The notes below the pieces were generated by a model. It searched no databases and was not told the DNA's origin. It saw only the letters and a program-made list of their open reading frames with translations. The position numbers and the translations under genes are program-made. From assembly GCF_900537175.1 (NCBI RefSeq), contig NZ_LS999833.1:2334254-2398253 (forward strand): a stretch of DNA of 64,000 nucleotides, read 5' to 3'. This DNA is from Lentilitoribacter sp. Alg239-R112. Its GTDB lineage: Bacteria > Pseudomonadota > Alphaproteobacteria > Rhizobiales > Rhizobiaceae. Numbering within the stretch: position 1 is the stretch's first letter; each line of letters starts with the position of its first letter. This document shows, one piece after another, positions 1 to 7,990 of this stretch.

Positions 1-369
1 ATTCTAGAAATCGATACGTTCCTTCCAGCACCTGGCCAAGGCGCAATATGCATAGAAAGCAAAATAGGCAATTCGGAAATCGACGAATTGATTGCTCCTT
101 TAAACGATCCAACAACAGAAACCTGTATACTTTGTGAGCGCGCATTCTTACGCGCCTTGGACGGATCATGCCGAACACCAATTGCTGGTCACGCACAACT
201 CGTAGATCAAAAGATCCATTTTTCAGGTAAGATTTTAAACGACGATGGAAGCCTGGTTTATGAAACTCAAGTAACAGGTAACGCCAATGATGCTGATACA
301 ATCGGCAAAGATGAAGGCGAAACACTTCGCGCGCAGGCTGGCGACAACTTTTTTAAAGATTGGACATGA
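1..369 (+). CDS. hemC: Hydroxymethylbilane synthase, C-terminal part (cut by window edge)
   Basis: This is the last 122 residues of porphobilinogen deaminase, which joins four porphobilinogens into hydroxymethylbilane in haem synthesis (cytosol). The reading frame is open from base 1. It shows PAPGQGA at visible residues 9-15 and RALDGSCRTPIAG near residues 51-63; the Cys at about visible residue 57 is the known attachment site of the dipyrromethane cofactor. The C-terminal domain looks complete and the stop is TGA at 367-369. hemD follows 7 bases later, the usual order in alphaproteobacteria, so the two are probably co-transcribed. The start and N-terminal domains lie outside the window. Confidence 0.95.
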   Translation: MLEIDTFLPAPGQGAICIESKIGNSEIDELIAPLNDPTTETCILCERAFLRALDGSCRTPIAGHAQLVDQKIHFSGKILNDDGSLVYETQVTGNANDADTIGKDEGETLRAQAGDNFFKDWT

Positions 370-376
370 GGGAATA

Positions 377-1108
377 ATGAGGGTTCTTATCACACGACCA
401 GAACCATCTGCATCGGCAACAGCCAGTAAGCTACTCAAGATTGGCCACACACCTATAACATTCCCTATGTCGAGACGAGAATGTGTGGAAATTTCCACAC
501 AAACCAACTTGCATTCTGCAAGTGCTTTTATCTTTACAAGTGCAAACGCGGTACATTGCTTTAAAAACACTCCAATTTCAAATCCTGAACTTCTTAGTAA
601 ACTCACCTATGTCGTAGGTGACAAAACCAAAGGTGAAGCATTAAAGCTTGGGTTTAACAACATTCAAACAGGCACAGGAAATGGTCAGGCTTTAGCAGAA
701 CTCATCGTCCGAGATTTCAATGATAGACAGATTGCACCAGCTGCGGATACGCCTCTCATATATCTAACAGCGGAAAATCGTACATCAGACCTTGAAGAAA
801 CACTTGCAAAAAACAAGTTGCCAGTTACACCAATTATTATCTACGAAATGATAACTCATTTCTCGCAAGCACAGTTCATTAGTGTTTTTAAAAACAACGC
901 GATCGACATCGTATTATTCTACTCTCAAAGCGCAGTGCGTCGATTCTTCGCAGCAATCAATAATAATGATCCGAATTTGTTTACATCCTTACGTTATGGG
1001 TGTTTAAGCAAGGAAATCGCATCTGCAATACCTGATGAGTTTTCTAACCAGATTGACATTGCAATTGAACCTAAAGAACATCATCTTTTAGCCTGTATTG
1101 GCAATTAG
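377..1108 (+). CDS. hemD: Uroporphyrinogen-III synthase
   Basis: HemD closes hydroxymethylbilane with inversion of ring D to give uroporphyrinogen III. The 243-residue protein begins MRVLITRPEPSA, the typical HemD opening, and contains TSANAV near residue 58 and YSQSAVRRF in the second lobe, matching the two-domain HemD fold. The ATG at 377 is preceded by GAGGG at a suitable distance; the frame stays open upstream, but that part overlaps hemC and lacks HemD character. HemD is poorly conserved, so the call rests on the opening motif, length and position directly after hemC and before the mitofilin/HemY pair. Confidence 0.9.
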   Translation: MRVLITRPEPSASATASKLLKIGHTPITFPMSRRECVEISTQTNLHSASAFIFTSANAVHCFKNTPISNPELLSKLTYVVGDKTKGEALKLGFNNIQTGTGNGQALAELIVRDFNDRQIAPAADTPLIYLTAENRTSDLEETLAKNKLPVTPIIIYEMITHFSQAQFISVFKNNAIDIVLFYSQSAVRRFFAAINNNDPNLFTSLRYGCLSKEIASAIPDEFSNQIDIAIEPKEHHLLACIGN

Positions 1109-1168
1109 TTTAAAATTAAATATCCTTTCTGCACCACAGCAACCCGGGATAGAAAAGAGACACCGCAT

Positions 1169-2479
1169 ATGGCACGCACACCTCGACATTCTAAACCAAA
1201 ATCAGAATCGATTACGATCGATCTTGATGAAAAGGACGTCAAACCTATTGCCGATAATATTGAAAATGAAGGGGAAGACCAAGAGGATGCAATAAACCCC
1301 GATGAAAACGCCGCAGAGGACAACTCGAAGGAGGCTGCCGGTGACGAACAAGAACAACCTTCAACACCGGAACAAAGTAAGACTTCAGGCTCGACATTTT
1401 CTGCCGGTATTTTAGGCGCTGTTCTTGCGCTTGTTGGTGCTGCTGGCTTGCAATGGAGTGGATTTTTGCCGGGAGCCGACAACGGTCAACAAAATACAGT
1501 TGCAACACTTGAACAAAAAGTAGCTACTCTTGAAGAAAACCTTGGGCAGGCTAACAATCAAATTGCCGAACGCTTAACGATTCAGCCAACAGGTGATTTC
1601 AGCAGCTTAACAGCACGTGTAGATGCGCTTGAAAAACTTCTTCAAAACGACAATGCAAGTTCTCTTGAAGCTCTAAATGAAATCAAAATTCAAATTGATC
1701 AACTTACATCGAAGATCATTAATGTTGAAACGTCTGTGGCAAATGCAGGTACTGAAATTGGAGATCTTTCGCTGCCAGATAATCTAACTGCAGAGATCAA
1801 CAAACTAACAACCTCGAACGTTGAACAAGCCGAGAAAATTGCAGACCTTCAAGCACAGATCGTCTCGCTGGCTCAATCGACATCACAAGACAGCCAAACA
1901 TCACAAATCATCACTGACTTGCAAAAACGGCTCGCAGAAGCAGAAACTGCCATTGCTGAACCTCGCAACGATATTTCAATAGCACGTTCATTAGCGGCCA
2001 CAGCTGTGAAAAGCGCCATTAATCGTGGTGGGTCTTTTGTTGCTGAGCTAGAAGCTTTTAGTCAAATAGACCCTGAACATTCTGCAATCGCAGAATTAAA
2101 ACCACTTTCGGAACAAGGTGTTTTAAAACGTGTCGACCTTGTTGCAAGTTTTAGTGCTATTGCCAATCAAATTATTGCAGCAGATAGCGATGTTGAAGCT
2201 GATACAGGTATCATGTCACGTCTAATGAACAGTGCAGCATCAATGGTCAAAATTCGTAAAGTTGGCGAGATTGAGGGCGACACAGCTGAAGCCATTGTTG
2301 CACGTATTGAAACCCGCTTGAACGACGGTAAACTAACCGATGCAGCGCGCGAGTGGGATAAACTTTCAGACAAAGCAAAGATTGCGTCTGAAGAGTTTCA
2401 AACTCAGTTAAACGCTCGAATATTGGCAGAAAATTTATCAGATAAGCTAATGCAGGCCGACCCTGCAAATGCAGGTTAA
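1169..2479 (+). CDS. Mitofilin (Mic60)-like inner membrane protein
   Basis: A 436-residue protein with an acidic cytoplasmic N-terminus (residues 1-75), one membrane segment at about residues 77-100 (GILGAVLALVGAAGLQW), a long coiled coil (about 110-270) built of Glu/Gln/Leu repeats, and a helical C-terminal domain. This is the architecture of alphaproteobacterial mitofilin homologues (COG4223), which are encoded beside haem genes and thought to shape or tether inner membranes. The gene lies between hemD and the HemY-like gene, as in many Hyphomicrobiales. The family call is from architecture and context; no catalytic motif is expected. The ATG is preceded by a weak GAGA-type ribosome site. 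Confidence 0.8.
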   Translation: MARTPRHSKPKSESITIDLDEKDVKPIADNIENEGEDQEDAINPDENAAEDNSKEAAGDEQEQPSTPEQSKTSGSTFSAGILGAVLALVGAAGLQWSGFLPGADNGQQNTVATLEQKVATLEENLGQANNQIAERLTIQPTGDFSSLTARVDALEKLLQNDNASSLEALNEIKIQIDQLTSKIINVETSVANAGTEIGDLSLPDNLTAEINKLTTSNVEQAEKIADLQAQIVSLAQSTSQDSQTSQIITDLQKRLAEAETAIAEPRNDISIARSLAATAVKSAINRGGSFVAELEAFSQIDPEHSAIAELKPLSEQGVLKRVDLVASFSAIANQIIAADSDVEADTGIMSRLMNSAASMVKIRKVGEIEGDTAEAIVARIETRLNDGKLTDAAREWDKLSDKAKIASEEFQTQLNARILAENLSDKLMQADPANAG

Positions 2480-2505
2480 TGCAAGCGCAAGTATGAGTAT
2501 TTAGA

Positions 2506-4188
2506 ATGATCAAAGGCCTAATTTTTATCGCACTTATTTTGGTTCTCGGCACCGGGTTTGCTTGGTTAGCCGACCGCCCCGGTGAATTACTTATCAACTG
2601 GCAAGGTCAGCAAATTGAGTTATCGCTTATGACAGCCGTCAGTGCAATTGCCGCACTTGTCGTCACAATTATGTTCATCTGGTGGATCATTCGTCTTGTT
2701 CTGTCATCACCACAAATTATGTCTCGATATTTCAAATCTCGTCGCAAAGATCGCGGTTATAAAGCGCTGTCGCAAGGCTTAATTGCCGCAGGCGCGGGGG
2801 ATGCAACATTAGCTAAAAAACTGACCAATCAAAGCAAAGGTTTGCTCGATGCGGGCGATGAACCGCTCATCAAATTACTTGCAGTACAAACAGCGATGAT
2901 CGATGGTCGTGATGAAGATGCACGCAAAACACTACAAGAAATGTCTGAAACGCCTGAAACTGCTGTTCTGGGCCTGAGAGGACTTTATCTTGAAGCTAAA
3001 CGCCTTGGCGCAAATGAAGCTGCCAGCCAATATGCAACAAAAGCTGCGGATCAAGCACCTCATCTTGAATGGGCTGGTAATGCTGCTATCGAGGTAAATG
3101 CCCAAGAAGGTAATTGGGATGATGCGATCCGCCGTTTAGAAAAACAACGGACAGCGAACGCAGTTTCTCCAGACCTTTTCAAGCGAAAAAAAGCTGTACT
3201 GCTTGCAGGTCGCGCAATGGGTCGAGCGGATGGGGAACTATCTGACATTGCTAAAGATGCACAAAACGCCCTCACCTTAGCCCCAGACCTAATTCCGGCG
3301 GCGGTTATTGCAGCGAAGGCATACTTCCAGATGGGTCAATTGCGAAAAGGCTCCAAAATTTTGGAAAAAATATGGAAGCAGCAACCCCATCCGCAAGTAT
3401 CTGAAGCATACGTGTCTGCCCGAGTTGGGGACACGTCCGGAGATCGCTTAAAACGAGCGTTGAAGCTTGAGTCTATTCGCAGTCATCATGCCGAATCACT
3501 CCTTGTCGTTGCTAAGATGGCGATGGAAGCGCATGATCTGAAGCTCGCACGTGAAAGGGCTGAATCTGCTGCAAAAATGGAACCGCGAAAAAGTATGTAT
3601 TTGCTACTTGCTGATATCGAAGAAGCTGATACAGGCGACCAAGGCCGTGTTCGTCACTGGCTTGCAAATGCAGTCCGCGCATCACGAGATCCGCAATGGA
3701 CCGCTGATGGCTATGTCAGCGAAGAATGGGCACCTTTCTCACCAGTTACAGGCAAACTTGATGCATTTGAGTGGAAAGTACCACTAACAGCACTCGCGGG
3801 CGCTGTTGAAGAAGGAGAAATAGCAGAAGATAATTTCGCTCAAGCTATGGCAGATCTCCCTGCAATATCCGCTCCTGTATTTGCTGCAGCGAGTGTGATC
3901 AATGAAGCAGAACCAGAAGCGAAAATTAACATCAAAGCAGAAACAATAGAGCCCGAGATAAAAACAGAGACATCGCAGGATGAGGAAGTTGCACACGAAA
4001 ACGCCTCAAAAGAAGTAGAAACTACTGATATTAATGATGAGAATCAGCAAGCGAATGTTGATGAAGCTCTCGAGAAAAATACAGAAGACGCTCCCGAAGA
4101 AGAGGTATTAAGGAAGGCTGTTGACGACCCTGGTGTGGCCGAAAATACTGAAAACAATAATAAATCTGGCGGCTTCCGGTTGTTTTAA
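2506..4188 (+). CDS. HemY-like TPR membrane protein
   Basis: A 560-residue protein with two membrane segments at about residues 1-21 and 41-66, followed by a long alpha-helical region with TPR-like repeats (KAADQAPHLEWAGNAAIE, AQNALTLAPDLIPAAVIAAKAY). The motif FEWKVPLTA near residue 425 precedes an acidic, low-complexity tail rich in Glu, Ala and Asn (about 460-550). This is the HemY N-terminal-domain family named after the E. coli hemCDXY operon. Its exact role is unresolved, and it is not protoporphyrinogen oxidase despite the name. It sits 26 bases after the mitofilin-like gene and is probably in the same operon. Confidence 0.85.
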   Translation: MIKGLIFIALILVLGTGFAWLADRPGELLINWQGQQIELSLMTAVSAIAALVVTIMFIWWIIRLVLSSPQIMSRYFKSRRKDRGYKALSQGLIAAGAGDATLAKKLTNQSKGLLDAGDEPLIKLLAVQTAMIDGRDEDARKTLQEMSETPETAVLGLRGLYLEAKRLGANEAASQYATKAADQAPHLEWAGNAAIEVNAQEGNWDDAIRRLEKQRTANAVSPDLFKRKKAVLLAGRAMGRADGELSDIAKDAQNALTLAPDLIPAAVIAAKAYFQMGQLRKGSKILEKIWKQQPHPQVSEAYVSARVGDTSGDRLKRALKLESIRSHHAESLLVVAKMAMEAHDLKLARERAESAAKMEPRKSMYLLLADIEEADTGDQGRVRHWLANAVRASRDPQWTADGYVSEEWAPFSPVTGKLDAFEWKVPLTALAGAVEEGEIAEDNFAQAMADLPAISAPVFAAASVINEAEPEAKINIKAETIEPEIKTETSQDEEVAHENASKEVETTDINDENQQANVDEALEKNTEDAPEEEVLRKAVDDPGVAENTENNNKSGGFRLF

Positions 4189-4199
4189 TGATGCATCCC

Positions 4200-4224
4200 A
4201 CCCTATATCTAATGAGAATAGGGT
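4200..4224 (+). repeat. Inverted repeat before the TerB gene
   Basis: ACCCTAT (4200-4206) and ATAGGGT (4218-4224) are perfect 7-base complements around an 11-base loop. They lie between the HemY-like stop and the GGAG ribosome site (4226-4229) of the TerB gene. No T-run follows, so it is not an intrinsic terminator. It may be an mRNA processing or stability hairpin. Confidence 0.4.
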
Positions 4225-4235
4225 CGGAGTATTGA

Positions 4236-4703
4236 ATGCTGATTGATAAATTACGAGACTTTATAAGCTCGTTGACTGATGACAGTGAACAGTTTCAAGG
4301 TGCGAATAAAGATGATCCACAAGTTGCAGCAGCAGCCCTCTTTTATCGCGTTATTGAAGCCGACGGTGTTATCAGTGAAAGTGAACAAGTAAAACTTAAA
4401 GAGCTGTTAGCGATCGAATTTGATATCAGTATGGACGAAGCCATTTTGCTTTACCATGCGGGTGAAGCAGCCGACCAAGCATCTGTTGACTTTTACACGT
4501 TTACCCGCGTTTTGAAAAAACACCTAACAGCAGAGCAAAAAGTCTGCCTCGTCGAAATTCTCTGGGAGCTTGCTTATGCGGATTGCAAGCGGCATGAACT
4601 TGAAGATCATGTGATATGGCGGATTTCCGATCTGATGGGCATATCGGGTCGTGAACGTGTTTTAGCCCGTCAACGTGTTGAGGAAGAATTACGCCGTTCA
4701 TGA
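4236..4703 (+). CDS. TerB-domain protein
   Basis: A 155-residue all-helical protein of the TerB family (as in tellurite-resistance TerB and the DjlA N-terminus). The pattern AAAALFYRVIEADGVISESE at about residues 29-48, and a second acidic helix pair further on (LVEILWELAYADCKRHELE), match the duplicated TerB helices and their metal-binding acidic residues. There is no J domain and no other ter gene nearby, so tellurite resistance should not be inferred. The ATG follows GGAG. The last four bases overlap the next gene's start, so translation of the two is probably coupled. Confidence 0.8.
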   Translation: MLIDKLRDFISSLTDDSEQFQGANKDDPQVAAAALFYRVIEADGVISESEQVKLKELLAIEFDISMDEAILLYHAGEAADQASVDFYTFTRVLKKHLTAEQKVCLVEILWELAYADCKRHELEDHVIWRISDLMGISGRERVLARQRVEEELRRS

Positions 4704-5443
4704 TAGATAGAGTAAGCTCGAATTCAAATAAAATTCTCATAGTGCTTCATCAAGAAAATTCAACGCCTGGCCGCGTTGGGAAATTACTGGAGGAAATGGG
4801 CTATGAACTTGATATGAGGCGTCCTCGCTTTGACGATCCTCTGCCTAAGAGCCTGGATGACCACGCAGGCGCGGTCGTTTTTGGTGGCCCCATGAGCGCA
4901 AATGATAATGATGATTTCGTTACGCGCGAAATTAACTGGCTCAATGTCCCACTTAAGGAAAACAAACCATTTCTCGGCATATGTCTCGGTGCACAGATGC
5001 TTGTAAAACACTTGGGCAAGCAAGTTTACAGTCATCCAGAAGGCCTGATTGAGGCAGGTTGGTATCCACTACAATCCACCTCAGAGGGCGACAAGCTACT
5101 AAAATGGCCAAAGATGGCCTATCAATTTCACCGTGAGGGGTTTGAGCTACCTGATGGAGCCACCCTGCTTGCAAAATCCCCAAGTTACCCAAATCAGGCA
5201 TTTCGCTATGGTGAGAAAGCGTGGGCAGTTCAATTTCATGCGGAGCTTACGCAAGTCATGATGCAGCGCTGGATAGTCGGCGGTGCAGAACGCTTCACGA
5301 TGCCTGGTGCGCAGGTAGGTTCACAACACCTAAAAGGAAGGCTTCTTTACGATACAGCTCTTCTTGCTTGGCTCATAGATTTTTTGAACCTGGTATTTGG
5401 CCCAGCACCAAGAAATCTTAATGCCGAACCATATCAACGATAA
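4700..5443 (+). CDS. Class I glutamine amidotransferase
   Basis: A 247-residue stand-alone class I (GuaA-like) amidotransferase domain. The nucleophile elbow GICLGAQ is at residues 93-99 with Cys95, and the His/Glu pair is in QFHAE (His180, Glu182). FGGPMSAND near residue 61 is the conserved oxyanion-side loop. Such proteins hydrolyse glutamine or gamma-glutamyl compounds, but nothing here fixes the acceptor. It overlaps the TerB gene by 4 bases at its start. At its end it overlaps the convergent ispG gene by 10 bases (5434-5443), leaving no room for a terminator between the two. Confidence 0.85.
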   Translation: MIDRVSSNSNKILIVLHQENSTPGRVGKLLEEMGYELDMRRPRFDDPLPKSLDDHAGAVVFGGPMSANDNDDFVTREINWLNVPLKENKPFLGICLGAQMLVKHLGKQVYSHPEGLIEAGWYPLQSTSEGDKLLKWPKMAYQFHREGFELPDGATLLAKSPSYPNQAFRYGEKAWAVQFHAELTQVMMQRWIVGGAERFTMPGAQVGSQHLKGRLLYDTALLAWLIDFLNLVFGPAPRNLNAEPYQR

Positions 5444-6666
5444 TTTTCTTCAATATAAGACTTTACGAGTGATTGAAAATCTTCGGCGATGTTAGCCCCA
5501 CGCAAAGTTGCAGATTTTTGACCATCAATAAACACGGGCGCTGCAGGTGTCTCACCAGTACCGGGAAGAGAAATTCCAATATTGGCGTGTTTTGATTCGC
5601 CTGGCCCATTTACAATGCAACCCATAACCGCAACTTTGAGATTTTCAACACCTGGATATTGTTCACGCCAAACAGGCATATTTTCACGTAAATCAGATTC
5701 AATTTTTTGTGCCAGTTCCTGAAAAACTGTTGATGTTGTACGCCCACACCCCGGACATGCAGCAACGACAGGAATGAATTGGCGAAAGCCCATGACTTGC
5801 AAAAGCTCTTGCGCAACCTGCACTTCTTTTGTGCGATCACCATTCGGTTCTGGCGTTAAGGAAATACGCACAGTATCACCAATACCCTGCTGCAAAACAA
5901 TGGCAAGTGCGGCTGATGAGGCAACGATGCCCTTAGACCCCATTCCCGCTTCCGTAAGGCCCAAATGAAGTGCATAATCACCACGTTCCGCCAATTGAGT
6001 GTATACGGAAATCAAATCTTGCACTTGAGACACTTTCGCAGATAAAATAATCTTATCTCTCCCAAGCCCAATACTTTCGGCGAGTTCGGCAGATAGTAAT
6101 GCCGACTGAATAATTGCCTCGTGCATGACTTGGGTTGCACTCATTGGTGAACCATTCTCGGCGTTCTGATCCATCAAATTTGTTAAGAGAGCTTGATCAA
6201 GCGAACCCCAGTTTACACCTATCCGAACAGGTTTATTATGCGTAATCGCTGTTTCAATGATCTGACCGAACTGCTTATCTTTCTTATTCTTAAATCCGAC
6301 ATTGCCCGGATTAATTCGATATTTAGCAAGTGCTTCTGCACAGGCGGGGTGATCCGCCAAAAGCTTATGACCAATATAATGAAAATCTCCGACAAGCGGC
6401 ACATCCAGGCCAAGGCGTTCAAGACGTTCACGAATCTTGGGAACAGCTGAGGCACTTTCATCACGATCAACTGTGATCCGTACAATTTCAGACCCTGCTT
6501 TTGACAATGCAGCGACTTGAGCTACCGTAGCATCAATATCCGCAGTATCCGTATTTGTCATAGATTGCACGACAACCGGTGCCTGCCCACCAACGATAAC
6601 TCCACCAACATTAACTCCTTGAGTTAAACGTCGTGATTTCGGGGCATACATATTTAAATTGCTCAT
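5434..6666 (-). CDS. ispG: 4-hydroxy-3-methylbut-2-enyl diphosphate synthase (GcpE)
   Basis: IspG makes HMBPP in the penultimate step of the MEP isoprenoid pathway, using a [4Fe-4S] cluster. The 410-residue protein has an N-terminal TIM barrel ([15 protein letters not shown] near residue 33; RINPGNVG near 117). The C-terminal cluster domain shows Cys304 and Cys307 (CPGCGRT), Cys350 (GCIVNGPGE) and the cluster-ligating Glu357. Length and motifs are those of the bacterial flavodoxin-dependent form. The start [13 protein letters not shown] is typical. The gene stands alone on the minus strand, with 115 bases between its start and the end of the upstream MFS gene. Confidence 0.97.
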   Translation of the reverse strand: MSNLNMYAPKSRRLTQGVNVGGVIVGGQAPVVVQSMTNTDTADIDATVAQVAALSKAGSEIVRITVDRDESASAVPKIRERLERLGLDVPLVGDFHYIGHKLLADHPACAEALAKYRINPGNVGFKNKKDKQFGQIIETAITHNKPVRIGVNWGSLDQALLTNLMDQNAENGSPMSATQVMHEAIIQSALLSAELAESIGLGRDKIILSAKVSQVQDLISVYTQLAERGDYALHLGLTEAGMGSKGIVASSAALAIVLQQGIGDTVRISLTPEPNGDRTKEVQVAQELLQVMGFRQFIPVVAACPGCGRTTSTVFQELAQKIESDLRENMPVWREQYPGVENLKVAVMGCIVNGPGESKHANIGISLPGTGETPAAPVFIDGQKSATLRGANIAEDFQSLVKSYIEENYR

Positions 6667-6781
6667 AGAAAAGATCTTACTGCTATTTTAAAAAACCTAA
6701 TGGCAGAAACCATATTTAAGTTGGGTAATCAATGCGTCATTGTCAACCAGCAGAATTCTAACACGCCACTTAAAATATTTG

Positions 6782-7948
6782 CTACTTTGTACCCTCATCA
6801 GCATAACGCACAGGATACATAGCAAAGAAAATGATAAAGAGACATAGCGGCATTAGGGCGAAGATGAAGGTATAGCTATAAGCCTGTGCGACAAAGCCAA
6901 ACAAAGGCGGGGCAAGCAGAAATCCTGAATATCCGACAGATGTAACCATCGAAACAGAAACGCCGCTAGGAATTCCAGGCAAATTGCCAGCCGCGGAAAC
7001 AGCGATTGGAAACAAGTTTGAAATTCCGATACCTGTTATGAAAAATCCCAAAATCGTTAGGGTTGGTTGAGATGACAATGTCACGATGGTGAAGCCGGTT
7101 ATTGAAAACACAAGACACACGCGAAGTGTATTCACTGCACCATATTTCTGTCGGAAGTAATCACCTGTGAAGCGCACAAATGCCATTGATAATGAGAAAG
7201 CGGCAAAACCGTAACCGGCAGTTGTTAATTCAAATCCGCGCTCTTCGTGCAACAAAAGCCCACTCCAGTCGATAACAACACCTTCTGGCACAATGGCAAG
7301 CAAACAAATAATTCCAAGCATGTAGGGTAATATCGATCGTGGGAATCGTATTTTCAAACCAGCACTCACCTGCTCTTCCGATGGCGGCTCATTCTCCATT
7401 TTACGAAGTGCATAGCTCATCAAAAGAAGAAATATCACCATCCAAAATAGCGCATGGCCGGTTTCACCAAGTAGAAACAATGTTTTCCCACCGAACAGCG
7501 CACCGACAAGTCCTCCAACACTCCAAAACCCATGACAAGAAGACATGATGGCACGTTTTGTCTGCCGCTCGACTTCGATCACATTTGAATTCATAGCAAC
7601 ATCCATGCCGGCCCAAAACATGCCGAAAAAAGTCAAAACAATGACAGCGCCAGCCATATCTGGTGCCAACGTGACTAAAACCAAACCAGGCGCACAAAGC
7701 AGGCTGTTAAAAATAATTGGCAACCTTGTTCCGTATCGCGCAATCAAAGCTCCGCCAATAGGCATTGCGACCAACGCCCCTAACCCCAAAGCCAGGATCA
7801 CCAGCCCGAGTTCGCTTTCGCTTAGCAAAAGACGCGCCTTAAAAACTGGAATCATTGGTGTCCAAACACCAATGAACAAACCGTTCCCGAAGAACAGCAT
7901 AGAAACGGCGATGCGGGCGATTGGAAACTTAGAAGAAATAAATGCCAT
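6782..7948 (-). CDS. MFS transporter (YbjJ-like)
   Basis: A 388-residue major facilitator protein with about 12 hydrophobic segments. The first helix (MLFFGNGLFIGVWTPMIPVF), the short loop GGALIARYGTR after helix 2 and CHGFWSVGGLVGALFGG in helix 5 resemble the YbjJ/FucP-like branch of putative sugar or drug transporters. The substrate cannot be read from sequence. It begins 42 bases after the hybrid kinase gene on the same strand, so the two may share a transcript and the kinase might sense something it moves; that link is inference. Confidence 0.8.
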   Translation of the reverse strand: MAFISSKFPIARIAVSMLFFGNGLFIGVWTPMIPVFKARLLLSESELGLVILALGLGALVAMPIGGALIARYGTRLPIIFNSLLCAPGLVLVTLAPDMAGAVIVLTFFGMFWAGMDVAMNSNVIEVERQTKRAIMSSCHGFWSVGGLVGALFGGKTLFLLGETGHALFWMVIFLLLMSYALRKMENEPPSEEQVSAGLKIRFPRSILPYMLGIICLLAIVPEGVVIDWSGLLLHEERGFELTTAGYGFAAFSLSMAFVRFTGDYFRQKYGAVNTLRVCLVFSITGFTIVTLSSQPTLTILGFFITGIGISNLFPIAVSAAGNLPGIPSGVSVSMVTSVGYSGFLLAPPLFGFVAQAYSYTFIFALMPLCLFIIFFAMYPVRYADEGTK

Positions 7949-7990
7949 ATTGACAGTTCCGGTTCATGGGGAACACCAGATCTAGGTCAT

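Noticed and set aside
2506..4188. HemY as protoporphyrinogen oxidase
   Set aside because: The protein is a two-helix TPR protein with no FAD-binding motif; the shared name is historical.
4236..4703. Tellurite resistance determinant
   Set aside because: Only a lone TerB-type domain is present, with no terA, terC, terD or terE; the domain alone does not imply resistance.
7545..7985. 146-codon plus-strand frame opposite the MFS gene
   Set aside because: Antisense to transmembrane helices, with Thr/Pro/Ile-rich content typical of such shadows; no family match.
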